Assembly: GCF_040436345.1 (NCBI RefSeq)
Contig: NC_133215.1
Span: 18,297,306-18,361,305 of the forward strand
DNA from: Pagrus major
Taxonomy: Eukaryota; Chordata; Actinopteri; Spariformes; Sparidae
Length of the DNA: 64,000 nucleotides
Direction of reading: 5' to 3'
The position numbers and the translations under genes were made by a program. Shown one piece after another: positions 34,680-46,575 of this stretch. Position 1 is the stretch's first letter. The number at the start of each line of letters is the position of its first letter. Below the pieces are notes generated by a model. That model was not told where the DNA came from. It did no database searches and saw only the letters and a program-made list of their open reading frames with translations.

Positions 34680-37600
34680 ATGGCTGCCTCCTGCTCGTTA
34701 GTGTGTTGTGGAGAGGAGAGAGACTCCGATAAAGCTGTTATCGGTGACTATCTTACATTTGTTGTTTGTCAGAATGTTTTAGAAGAATATTGTAATTGTA
34801 ATCGTGCCTGTAAATGCCGGCTCGTGCTCGTCTTCTCTATTTTAAACAGCCATTTGTATTGCACACGTGGGTGCTAGCAGCAGGGCTAGTTGTTTAGTTG
34901 TGTGCCTGTCTGAGGGAGTTTCACGTTATGTGTGTGTGTGTGTGTGTGAAGTTACATTTGACAATAGTTAAGCACAATAAGAAAAACAAACTCCTTATAC
35001 GTGAATGTGGTTTATCTTGTTAGTTGCTGGTTGCATGAATTCAACTTAATGTCTTACTTGTATCATCCAAATTGTGTTTATGTATAAAACACAGGTGTTG
35101 ACAGTGGTGGAAGAAGTACTCAAGTATTTTTACTTGATTAAAAGTAGAAATACCCCAGTGTAGAAATACTCAGCAATCAAAACTGTATCAGGCATTTATG
35201 CAAAATGGCTGAGATCACAATAATGTAACTTATATCCTGTAATAATAGTGAATTAATGAATTATTGTCTCTTAAGTTCTCATTATGAACACCGATGGATA
35301 GCTTGTGAATTTCACCAAGGCATCATTACTCTTATTTTAACCTCATCAGTAACATTTTCTGATAATATTTGTGGTTATTAATCTAAATCTATTTGATCAA
35401 ATCAATAAAATGGCGTAAAAAGCACAATATACTACAGTAGAAGTGTAAAGTAAAAATTGTAAAACCCTTTACGATAAAATCATGTAAATGCTGCCACCGA
35501 CCATTTAGCGGAAAATGGAAATACTCAAGTACAATACTTCAGTAAATGTACTGAGACACTTTCCACCCCTGAATGTTGACAAGTGTCCGATTATGTTTCT
35601 TCTTCTCACAGTCCGGTTTTCTAACGGCAGCGTCAAAAATGCAGACAAACTGGATTTCAGCATGTACAAGAACACAGATGAGAATAACCCCAGGAAAAAG
35701 AGCCGACGGATATTGGTGAGGAAGATGAAGGGCTGCTTCCATCCTCAGTATTATGTGTATTATGTGGTTGTGTTGCTCTGCTTTAAGCGCTTTCATGACC
35801 GCGTTTTGTTTTCCTCTGTCTAGGTGGCTGAATCAGACAGACTGTCCTATGTTGGAAATAATTTTGGAACGGGGTCCTTGAAATGCAACAACCTTTGCAA
35901 GTAGGTTAACGAAGCATGTTTTGAGACATTGTGACTGTGGCAAACTACTAACTGTGATGTTTTGTGTGTGTTTAGATATTATGTGGGAGTTCTGAATAAG
36001 CAGACCATGCAGATGGAGGTACACAGTGCTCAGCTCTTTAACATGCAACCTGTAATACCAGGTAAAAAGAAAAACAATCGCCACCATGTACTTATTGCAA
36101 TAGTGAATCTCACTAAAGGAGTCTACATACCCCAAGTTGCAGTCAACTATCCAAAACAACCATCTCATCTTTTGAGATGAAAATGAACTGTGTTTGGCTT
36201 GAGATTATTTCTGGTTGCTTATTTACTTGCGATGTCTTCTTTCATCAGGAGAGACAACAGAGAGTGCAAAACCTCAGGACACTACTCTGACCTACAGAGA
36301 CAAGGTAAGATCATTTGTCCAGAGAAGACTGTGCTCAGTTGAGAATAAACTTGGTGTAGGTGTCTTAATGTTATGTTGCGTCTCCTCTTCAGGTCGACTC
36401 TTTGATTGAGGCGTTTGGCACCAACAAACAGAAGAGAGCTCTGAGCTCCCGCAGGCTGAATCAAGTGGGGAGTGATACCCTGCAGCAAGCAGTGGCTAAG
36501 GCTGCCAACACAGTGATTGACCAAAAGGGACTGGAAGGTAAGCCATATGTTTACATTGACTGTGTCTATGTGCACAAAATATTCAGTTTTTTGCCCTTAT
36601 TCTAAAAAAAACAATAGTCCTGCTCAGCTTCTTACGTGGGTAACGAAAATGTATACATATTAATACTCTTGATAACATGCTTTGATTTAATTAACACAGC
36701 CTTCCTCTTTCATTTGTTCAACCGCCTTTTAGAAGAACCTCCTGAATATCCAAACACAATATGCTGTTTACATGACCTTTGTCTAATTCTGTAAAATGTC
36801 TGATAGTAGTGGGATATTGGGATATTGGTGTGGATGTAAACGTAGTCACTGTCTAAGTCATGGAAGTGGGTTGTCTTTCTCTCCATTCGTGGTCTTCCTC
36901 TATTCTTGTGCCACGATCATGATTTTCTCATTTGTTCTTCCTCTCTCTCCCCTCAGCTCTACAACAGGAAGTGGCTGAGACAGAGTCCCAGGCAGAGCTG
37001 GCTCTCCACCTGCCTCCTTGCACTGCAGACGCTGACAGACCTGAGAACGTCTACGCGTTTGACGATCGTATCCTACATTTTCGTTGTGTGTGTCAGTGCA
37101 GGAACAGTAGATGGTGGAACAGATGATTTAGTTGGAGGGGAAAGCTGCAGCTAAGGTTGTTTGTTCAGGTCTTGGTCCTTAATGGATGTCCACAGTCCTG
37201 AGTCCGGTAGAGTTTGGGGCGTTGGAACAGGCTGGTTCAAAGATGGCAGCTCTCACCCATGAGGAGCTGCAGAAGATGAGAAATGATGGAGGGTAAAAGG
37301 GCCTCACATTGCTAAGACATTTTATTAAGCTACATTTTGTTTTTTTGCCTTCTAATTCTGTTTGTACTTTGTTTTTTTAGGTGCTTGTGTGTTGTGAAGC
37401 TCCTGGAGAACATGCCAACTGTAGGTGAAACCAGAGATAAAACATCACGCTGTGCCTTTTACATTTCTCTGCTCCTCAATCTGGCACGGCAGAAAAGCAT
37501 CAGCCGCAAGTGTGAGTAATGTTCGTTTGCCTTTCATCCTAAACGTGTCGCTCAAAAGTGTCCTTCTGCACATCTGAGGAGCCTGGACTAATTATGAGTA

Positions 37601-38530
37601 ATGTTTACATTTACAGTTGGACAGGAGGAAGGCTGTCCTCGCATCATTCTGAACAAACTGATGAAAACATTCACTGTGGAGACTTTCAACAATGGCAGGT
37701 ATGATAGTGATCGAAGTTTTGCACATCTGTCATCTAGTTATTGTCTATAGGGATAATGTTTATTATCTTTCATTTCATGTCATGTCATGACTGTTGGTAC
37801 CTTTCTGAATCCTTATAACTTGGCTGCACGTTGGTGGTACTTGCAGGATTCTATCCCTACTTGTTATTGTATAGTGGCTGTAAAAGGACTAACCTCTATA
37901 AAAACATTTTATGTTAAAATTATCATGAACTCAGTATTGATCATAAAAATGCTTTTTAGCATAATCGAGCAGCCTTTAATTTGTTGTCGCACTGATTTTT
38001 GTTGCAAATACATTTCCTGTCATTAGGCGACTCAGTCTTGCATAGTGTTGTTCACCTCGCCTGTCCCTCTTAGGATCCAGAACATGGTGTCTTCATCAAT
38101 GCGTGCAAAGCTAGCAGCGTACTCGCTGGCCCTGCTGCTGCATTTGGGTCACATGACTGCTAACCTCACATTACTGCACCGTGACCTGGGAATCACTGAG
38201 GCCAGGTAAGAGGGGGGGAAAGACTTGGATATGGAAACTTCAGTTCGTGTAGTCTGTGTGAAATGTACACACTCTTGTTGTACACATAATTATCACACCA
38301 CATGAAACCCTGTCAGAGTTGCATTAGAAGAACTCTGCCTGACTGTTTTTGTGTCTTCTTATAGGATGATTGAGGTTGCAAAATCAATGGGACTGACCCT
38401 GATTAGACCACCCCGGGCGAAGTCTGATGAGGCCGGACTGCGAGACGAACACAGTCAGGCTTCTCTTGTTCTGCCGTTGGTCAAATACGACCAGTTCATG
38501 GAGAGACGGAAACGCAAGAAAATGCACTGA
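34680..38530 (+). CDS. polr1e: RNA polymerase I subunit E (PAF53/A49)
   Basis: Pol I-specific subunit that dimerises with PAF49 and acts in rRNA transcription in the nucleolus. Twelve exons: 34680-34743, 35612-35715, 35824-35900, 35976-36061, 36249-36304, 36393-36537, 36957-37067, 37196-37292, 37381-37511, 37617-37698, 38074-38205 and 38365-38530 (416 aa, close to the human length). N-terminal dimerisation domain: RFSNGSVKNADKLDFSMYKN, SYVGNNFGTGSLKCNNLC and AQLFNMQPVIPG. The linker has IEAFGTNKQKRALSSRRLNQ. The C-terminal tandem winged-helix part has IILNKLMKTFTVETFNNGR and ends basic (ERRKRKKMH). ATG 34680 (MAAS) matches the family start; an in-frame ATG at 34668 is possible. Confidence 0.95.
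35102..35571. mobile_element. hAT-like MITE in polr1e intron 1
   Basis: Starts CAGTGGTGGAAGAAGTACTC and ends CACTTTCCACCCCTG, imperfect inverted termini. The flanks GGTGTTGA and AATGTTGA are a plausible 8-bp target-site duplication with two changes, as expected of hAT elements. The family is very common in percomorph fish (from memory). Its right end is only 40 bp from polr1e exon 2. Confidence 0.8.
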
Positions 38531-39531
38531 GGGTCAAGATAGGAAGAGATGAGAATTGGATACAGAGAGAATTGGAAATGCCACAAACGAGGACTGTTTA
38601 TTAATGCATTTTGTAGACAAATAAAATGGTGAACTTTGAGTTGTACATGACTTTGTTCCTTAATGCTTACTATGCAAGATACAAAAAAAGCAATGAGTAA
38701 TGAGCTGTAAACAAATTCTAGATGAGAGAAAACATCTAGCTCAGACAGTCAGAATGTATAGGCACATTTGTAGACGGTACATATTGCACACTGAACATCA
38801 TTTTCCTTCTTTAACTGGCTATTACCAGGTGAGTCTGTGCATCGTGTGTCACTGTGCAGCGGACTGATGGTGTCTGGAATGATAACTTGTCCTCCCTCAC
38901 TGAATTTTCTCCAAAACACAGACTCACCAGGAAACAAAACAGCTCTGTGCAACAGGCAGAAGCTTAAGTTTGGCCTTTTTAGTTTTGTTTTTTTTGCATA
39001 TGCACCTCTCACACTATGACAACTCCTCCTCTAGCTACAATCATTAATTGATTAAAAGAGTCAAACAAGGCACAGCTTTACTTTGTAACATGTTTGAAAC
39101 TGGCATCTCTGAAGCCTCTGGCTCCTGCTAGGATTTATAAATGTGCACCTCCTAACCAGTGAGTCTCAGAAGCAAACTGACGAAACCACCACGTCTACAG
39201 CAGTTTTGTACATGTGTATGAAATGTGCATGTTAAAGATTAAGTTAAAGCTTCAGTCTGGAAATGGTTCTTTGACTTGAATGTGTTGTACTCCAGCTGCA
39301 ATTCATTGTTTGACATTTACACAAATTCATTCATAAAATTTACAAAATCTGGTTCCAGATTTACAAAATGTCGTGCCGCATTAATGCACTGGAAGGTGGA
39401 TGTCCCCCTTTAGTGGTTATACTCAGAGCAGCCTCTCACTTTTTACTACAAGAGGAGGTCATCATTTAAAGTCAGTGTGCTCCACGTGCATGACATATGC
39501 CGACCATTCATTCATAAGTGCCCGGCAGTAT
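38531..39531. other. Convergent 3' ends of polr1e and fbxo10
   Basis: Contains the polr1e 3'UTR with AATAAA at 38620-38625 and the fbxo10 3'UTR on the other strand. The only clear minus-strand AATAAA between the genes is at 38602-38597, inside the polr1e 3'UTR, so the two transcripts may overlap at their tails. No coding exon was seen. Confidence 0.5.
38620..38625 (+). terminator. polr1e poly(A) signal
   Basis: AATAAA lies 90 nt after the polr1e stop codon. Confidence 0.75.
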
Positions 39532-42500
39532 TCACAGGATGGAGCAGAACATGCTGCCACTGTGGCAACCGCTTTCTACAGTGGCGCTGATCCTGGTTGT
39601 CATGGAGATTCCAAGTCGGGAAGGATATTGGGATGAGGAGAGGCCAGAAGGGGAGCTGGCCAGTGGACGAGGTGGAGGGTTTTCCAAAACCCAGGGAGGA
39701 GCAGGTGTACAGCTATAAAATACAAAGAGATAAAAAATGAGAGTTAATAAGAAATGTTCATACAAATTACAACTGCAATAACTGTTTTTTTTGGGCAATT
39801 TGTGGGCAGCTGAGGCAAATTGTGAACACAACACTGACATTTCACCTAGCAAACATTTATTTAGACATATAGTAGTTCATTTAAAGTTGTGTTTCTGGCT
39901 ACTTGGTTGTCAGATAACAATTTGATCCCTTGAGGGAAATTATTTGGCCCTTTAGCTGCTAAATGCTCCACTGTTTTCACCAGCTAATTTAGTGCTGAGC
40001 AGGTGGTTTACAGCGAGCTTTTAGAGGTTTTTTTCTGAAAACAGCTGCCTTCTGTGGCTGAAAACAACGCTGCAGGAGCGATGAGATTGAACCAAAACAG
40101 TAAAGTTGCAGCCAGGTCAGAAACTAAAATAAGGCTCCATAAAGCTGAGGATGAATATATAGATTACAGCTGCTACAAGTGTGTGAACAGCAGAAAGAAA
40201 GGGAGAAAGAGCAACGACCGTAAAGCCGCTGGTGGTCTCAATCTATGGCACTTTCCGTTGGTTGCCTAGTTACCTGTTATTATGCCTTAGAACACTGTTG
40301 TTGCGCAACGCACAGCTCTCATTGGCAGGATCCATATGTAGTAGTGTTTTTTTGTTTCCAGGATGGCCCTGGAACAAGAGATTGTCATGGACAACACCTT
40401 TTACTGGCCCGAGCACAGCGATGCCACAGCCCTGCGCTGGTTGGACACGGTTGCGCAGTATCTAAAGATAAAAATTACAAAAATTATGAAGTAATGAGTT
40501 GATTCTTATTAAGGAGTTATGTACAGTGTTGTAAAAGTAGTCACACTGTGTTCATTCCCTAGTCCATCTCACCTTGATGTCAGCGCTACCAGAGACTTGG
40601 ATCCCATATCCACAGTTTCCAACCACATCATTCTCCACAATCTGCCCGTTACCACCGAAACTGACACCATGGCCACCGTTTTTATAAATGCCGTTACCAC
40701 GAAGCTCCACTCTGCAGTCTTTCTCCACCGTAACACCACCTCGACCATTGTCCACAATGCAGTTTGTAACCAGCCGGGTCAGCTGACTGCTCTGCAGTAC
40801 AGTAATGCCGGTGCCACGGTTACTGTTCACAAGGTTAGAGAAAACATTCAGGGGCTCACTGCTCTTCACGTACAGACCAACCGCTGCAGAAAAGGGAGTG
40901 GGAAAGATGGTGAGGTCATCAGATGCATGAAGTGAGTCACTTTAGTCGACACTATTCAACAGGTCTATTAATTACCTCCATTGTAGTTCATGCAGTTGCT
41001 CTCCACCAGGGCCACACTGATGGAGCGACGGGCAGAGTGGCGCTCATCCTCACTGTCCAGATCACTCTCCCACGCAAATAGCTCCCCCTCTTCATTCAAG
41101 TTCTCCTGCCCTTCTCGCCCTTCTCCTTCTACCCCCCTCCTTTCCCCACTGCCTCCGTCTCCACCCCCGTCCTGCCCTGGCCAGTTCCCCTCCCTGGCCT
41201 CTATGTTCCCTGGGTCCTTTCTGCAGAACACGGCCAGCCCGTACATGCAGTTATGGGTGATGTAGTTTCCCAGGAGTTGCGGGAGGCTGGAGGACATAAC
41301 CCACACACCACAGCCTTTGTTACCTGAAGAAACAGGAGAAAGAGGAGACCTCAAACATCTGTGTCGCGTTTGGAAAAGACAAGAGCTAGAGATAAATGTG
41401 CTGTTATATGATAAATGTATGACACTGCCTTGAAATTACATACAGTAGACATGGTTTCCCTCAATAAGTCCACGACCTCTCTCTCCCACCACAACACCAT
41501 CTGAGTAGCCATAACAGATGTAGTTGTTCCTCAAGATGGGGTCACCTCCTCTGCGGATGTCCACACCTCCCCACTGGTTCTCTCTGATCACATTCTCTGG
41601 AATTAAAATACATTTACTGTATACGTCGAAGAAAATCAGGGTTCATGACCACAAATGAGTCTTTAATTTCTGGAAGTGACACATCAACTGGGGAAAATGA
41701 GGAACCCATTTGGCATGCTGATGTGATATGTGGAAAGAGGTGGGAAAGACTGACTTACACACCTGATATCATCCCTCTTCCATTCTCATTTATAGCTATC
41801 CCTGCTGCCTGGCCTTGGAAGATGTGATTCCCACTAAGAGAGAAAGAGAGGAGAGAATATGAGTGGAACAGGGGCAACTATTGAACAAGACTTTATATAG
41901 TCATCTACACAGGAACACTGGGCTTGGCTTGCTTATTTATGTCACAAACTGCACCCTACAAGTTATCAAGCCACACACACAAGTTGATAAATTTTAACTT
42001 GTTGTGTGGAACATTGCATGAACGGTGCAAACATACTTTTATACGCTCTAGGACTGAATGCCAGTGTCTCCATTAATAAACTGGACATTGCTAATAAAGA
42101 TCAGAAGTGACCCATAGGAACACATGCACGTTAAGAAGAGACTGTAAAGGTAGACTGTGTCCTGCCACAGGTATAAATCATAAAAGTAATGAAGGGTGAA
42201 TTCCATTGAGCTGCTTTGGTTTCAGGATCCTGGTATTTCCGATGCTGGTTCACTGTCCTGACTTATTAGGAAACATCTGTGTTTTTATGGTGAGTCAGAC
42301 TGTGTGCTGTGATTGCCTATTGTACTGGTGGTTTGAAACAGAGTGCTCAACAATATTGCTTTCATTTGATGCATTAAAAAAACAAAAAGCTATACTCTTT
42401 CTTTCTTACTGGAAAAAACCCTCTACAGTGCATTCTGTATGAACACAATGAATAAAAGTGGAGAAGCAGGGACTACACATTCCTAGGCAAGTTAGATGTG

Positions 42501-45500
42501 TGTGGAGTCCCACCTACCTGACCACAGGATTGCCGCTGAAGAGTATATACACGCCTGCTTCCTTGTTGTTATAGATCTGGTTGCTCCGAATTGAACCTTT
42601 TCCATTGCCAAGGACAACAACCCCTGAACGCAAACCGCTGTGTATTTTGTTACACTGTGGAATGAAAGACAAAGAGTAAAAATTGAGTAGAGAAGACAAA
42701 CTAAGAAGAGTTACATTTGGAAATGTAACCACTGCTGTTCGAGTTTCATCAAATGTGAGCTTCTATACATCACTTTTAATGCCTTTTATACATGTTCACA
42801 CTCAGCATCCGTTTCTATCATGGACAGCACTTCACATCATTGAGGGAATTCAGACCTGGTATTACCATCTGTCCTGCGTGATTCGATCACAAGTGGACAG
42901 CTCTAAGTCCGTCAGTTCACACCTGGCATTAATATACGTCTCGAGTGACCACTTGTAATCGGATCACACACCCCGGCTCTATGTGCAAATGAACAAGTAC
43001 ATCACTGGGACAAATGAAGTTTCTACTCACTTAACATCTCAAAATTTCCCTGGGGATTTTCCTCACAGGTGACAAAGTTGCCTATATTGGTAAAATCTGA
43101 GATGTTTACTGTCAATAAAATATTGTCTTCTTTCATAAATTAAGCGTAAATGGTGAACTCAGGAGAAATAGAGTGCTGTTTCAAATAGCTGCTAATTGTT
43201 GGCAGGAACCTAACCTGGACTTAGAGCTGTCCACTTGTGATTGGATCACTCAGGATGATGTTGATACCAAGGGGAAAAAGGGACACTGTGAATTATGTGA
43301 CAGTCTACAAGGTCTGAATTCACTGGTAAGATATAAAGGGCAAGGGTGCAATGTACCATCTTTGTAACTGACTCTGAGATGCTGTTGAAAGCTCTGTGTA
43401 AAGCTATTAGGTGTAGCTTGTTTTAAGATTATTTTGTCAAACGTGTGTATTGCTTCTTTCTCTTAAAACTTCAATAGACAAGGGATCAGCAATCACCACA
43501 ATGATGGGGTTAGCCCCTTTTCGGATGTCCAGCCCCGCCTCCCCATTCGAGTGGATGTCGTTTTCTGCGATGAGGCCCTGAGCAGAGAGGCGCAGGAACA
43601 CACCCGATGCACGGCACTCACACACCTCGTTTCTCAGCATCACTATCTTAAGGAGGTTAGAGGAGAAGGAGAGTGAGATCAAGTAGCACTCTGAATAGAA
43701 AACATCTCCTCAATTACTCATGATCTGAGCCACTTAACTTGATACCAAAGCCATTGAACATATTGCATTTAAATGTGCTAAGATACATTCAAGTGTCACT
43801 CCAATAGTCTGGAAAATGTTATCATGATCTTATTTACTGTGGAGTTCTGGATGCAGCGGACAGCATAGTTCAGCCCACGGAAAACATTGCCCTCCAGCCG
43901 AGCTTGTCCATAATTAGACAAATGCACGCCACCCTTCCCTTCCCTGAAGAGGCAGCGCCTGAGGATACAGCCATGGGTGGATGCTGCCAACATCTGAGCC
44001 TCAGGGTCCCGGTCTAGTTCCTGTTGAAAGGTGAGGGGTTCAGGGGTTACAGATGGGGGATCCAGGGAGGAGGCCGGTGGCAGAGAGCCATCTGGCCGGG
44101 GCTTGAGCAAATGGGACAAGCCGTGATGATCACATGGGATTTTGTAATCCAATGTACATGGGTTTATGGTGTTAATTCCTCCTCCATCTTCCTCCTCTCC
44201 CTCGCTGTGGTCACTCCAGCAGTCTTCAATCACTGTGCCCTGACACACTGCATCTACCCCAGTCCTCTTCTGCCAGTCCTCTATGTTCACATGCTCCTTT
44301 TTAACATTGGCACCTGGAGGTTGATGCCCACCAGTGGAACCTGCCACATGGCCTGTGGGAGGGCTGCTGTTACTCCCAGATGCACCACATGATTGGAACG
44401 TCCTGGCCAAGGCAGCCAGGTGTTTGCAAGCCCAGTTCCTTTCTGAGACGGGGGGACCTTCAACTGTCACAGAAGCTGTGTCACTTCCTGAGAAGTCACA
44501 GCTGTCCAATAAACTGAGGACGACACCCAGTAAGTGGGCTGAGCTGCCTTGTGAGAAGGAGCAGAAGCGAGCCTGGCAGGTTCCTGGGCCGCGGACTTGC
44601 AACTGAGCCCCCTCAAAGTTGCAGTTATCTAGTTGGACGTGACCCCATGACGTCTAGAGCAAAACGAGGAGAGAAAGGTGGGGAGTCAGACAGATTCAGC
44701 AAGAAAGAAGCAAGGAGAATAACACTAGGGCTGCAACTAAGGATTATTTTATTTTTGATTAATCAGCTGATTACTGTCTAGATTTTCAATGAATCATTTG
44801 GTCTCTAAAAAGTCAGAAAATAATGAAAAATGTCCATCACAGTCCAAATTGATGTCTTTAAAGGGACCTATTTGTAAGAAAAGTTGATTTTTGAGGCTCA
44901 TTCCTATGGTCAAAAACTGAGACTTTGGGATGGCAGGATAGGTCAGCTGCAATTTCTATTTTACAAAAAGGACCTTTAAATGTCTTGCTTTGTCAGTCCA
45001 AAATCAAAAGATTTTCAGTTTAATATGATATAAAACAGAGAAAGCAGGAAATCTGTGTCTTATTATTGCGGCTCTTACACCTGATTTTGTTAAGATGATA
45101 CGACCCTGCTGTAAAAAAAACAACAACATCACAACAAGCTGTTCTTTACCTTGTAGACCACAGTGGAGAACCAGGGTGGCATGAAAACCAGATTACACAG
45201 CCTGGCAGTGGGGCACTGCTGCTCCATACACACCAGGAGGGCCACCTCACCCAGTCGCCCCAGCCCAACCAGCTCCACGGGCACCTTCAGCGCCACCTCA
45301 GCCTGCTCCTCATACACCCCTGGATGGAGAACCACACGGTCATACGGCCCCACCACCCCAAGGGCCCCGCGAAGGGTCTCAAACTCACATCCTGGCCCCA
45401 CATGCCAAGTCCTGCGGTCTTTCCTGCGACGGAAAAAGAGGAGGCAGGCGGAGGACTGGAGCTCTGGTCCATTTTGAGTCCAGGTGCGGGTGGCCAGGGC

Positions 45501-45734
45501 GTGCTGCTTCAGGGCCTCTCTCCAGGATGGGGGCTCCAGATGTGGCTGACTGGGCCAGTTGGGGTGCCTGCACTCAGGGCAGCGGAGGCAGAGCTGCCTC
45601 CAGCGGGTGTTATCTAGAGAGAGGATGAGCTCCCGCCAGGCACGACACACCTGGCAGCAGCGGCCCAGGTCAGGGAGAGGAAGGTAGGCCAAGATAACCC
45701 TCCACAGCTCCACGGGGAGGCTGCCCACCTCCAT
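39532..45734 (-). CDS. fbxo10: F-box protein 10
   Basis: Substrate receptor of an SCF (CUL1) ubiquitin ligase; mammalian FBXO10 targets BCL2. Ten coding exons in transcript order: 45734-45150, 44653-43838, 43646-43497, 42654-42518, 41833-41763, 41596-41444, 41323-40976, 40883-40573, 40461-40274 and 39712-39532 (2940 nt, 979 aa; human about 956). The N-terminal F-box reads LPVELWRVILAYLPLPDLGR. Then come right-handed parallel beta-helix (PbH1) repeats such as GNGIYKNGGHGV, NQIYNNKEAGVYI and ENQWGGVDIRRGG. It ends GSMFCSIL, like human CTIL. A disordered segment interrupts exon 2 and an acidic one interrupts exon 7. ATG 45734 is followed by the conserved MEVGSLPVELWR. A CAG acceptor at 45771 implies a non-coding first exon. 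Confidence 0.96.
39912..40220. repeat. Dispersed fish repeat in last fbxo10 intron
   Basis: Phrases such as GCTGCTAAATGCTCCACTGT and TTCACCAGCTAATTTAG match, from memory, a repeat often seen in percomorph introns. Class, ends and orientation were not resolved. Confidence 0.4.
42840..43325. repeat. Fold-back repeat in fbxo10 intron
   Basis: The 33-nt arm at 42878-42910 and the arm at 43217-43249 are inverted copies with two mismatches (core CACAAGTGGACAGCTCTAAG). Weaker inverted similarity continues outwards through the GACCTGGTATTACC / GATACCAAGG words and the GAATTCAGACC / GGTCTGAATTC words. This fits a decayed fold-back MITE. It lies in the intron between exons 42518-42654 and 43497-43646. 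Confidence 0.65.
44703..45090 (+). mobile_element. hAT-like non-autonomous element carrying a nested MITE
   Basis: The left end ACTAGGGCTGCAACTAA with GATTAATCAGCTGATTA and TTTGGTCTCTAAAAAGTCAG matches, from memory, a very common fish repeat. After the nested MITE at 44858-44979 the same repeat resumes with AAATGTCTTGCTTTGTCAG. The right end is degraded. It lies in fbxo10 intron 1 of the coding region. Confidence 0.75.
44858..44979. mobile_element. Short TTAA-type MITE nested in the hAT-like copy
   Basis: TTAA at 44858-44861 and 44976-44979. Termini TTAAAGGGACCTATTTGTAA and the inverse of TTACAAAAAGGACCTTTAA are imperfect inverted repeats. It is about 122 bp and splits the host repeat at a TTAA. 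Confidence 0.75.
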
Positions 45735-45770
45735 GGCGGCTGCAGCAGCACAGACACCGGCGGGGAGCAC

Positions 45771-46345
45771 CTGGAGACAAGCGGGTCACACGCACACACG
45801 CAGGCGCAGTTAAGGCAACAAGAAACCGCTAGCGCCCACCGTTACACAACAATAACAAAGATGACACCGTGTATGCTGTAACATTATCGTGTTTACAATT
45901 CTTTGACTAACATCTACATTGTGTTAAAAGTTTGCAGCGACAAATGGCGGTTAGCTAGCGAGGTAACTTAGCGCTACGCATCCGCGCGTTAGCTTCAACA
46001 TCACCAGGACAGCATCGCCTCCGTCACAAATAAAACGCCTCACCTCTTATCAGCGTGCCATAGTTAAAGATGTGAATCAACACGTCTCGTCAGCTGTCCA
46101 TCCAGCGTTACATGTCTGCGGCAGCGACTTTTTCCTCCGTGCCTCCAGCGTTCACAGCAGTCCACGATGACTGCAGATGTGCCATCGAAATGGAGTTCAA
46201 TTGCTTCCAGTTTACGGCAAGAGACCTCGAAACCAGCAGAGAGCTTCTCCGTCTTCCGCTTCCCATCAGTGGGCGTTAACCTTGTGGAGGTAGACCGTCG
46301 TTAACGTAGTTGTTAACCAGTTAAGTCCTCTGTAACACTAACCTG
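45771..46345 (-). promoter_or_regulatory. fbxo10 5' region and promoter
   Basis: CpG-containing sequence upstream of the coding acceptor, with GCTAGC/GTTAGC words and no evident TATA box. A non-coding first exon of fbxo10 must lie here or close by, but its limits cannot be read with confidence. Confidence 0.35.
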
Positions 46346-46359
46346 TGTGGTTAAACACG

Positions 46360-46422
46360 ATGCTACGGAAAGTGGGTGGCGTCAGTCCAACATCTGCCTC
46401 CAGCTTGGCCCGGCATACACTG
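46360..46422 (+). other. Orphan candidate first exon, divergent from fbxo10
   Basis: ATG followed by 21 codons (MLRKVGGVSPTSASSLARHT, then L) ends at a consensus donor, CTG/GTGAGG. The composition (no acidic residues; R, K, S, A, L) resembles a mitochondrial leader. No downstream exon or homologue was recognised, so this may be chance. Confidence 0.15.
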
Positions 46423-46575
46423 GTGAGGTGTCACTATAGTGGTTTTCACAGTACTCAAACATTTGGGACTAATTCTCCTCATTCTTGCATCATAACAATT
46501 CATCGTAACATATTTAAAGACTACATTACAAAAAAATCTAACAGATATGATGTCTCTTTCACACTTAGGGGTTGA

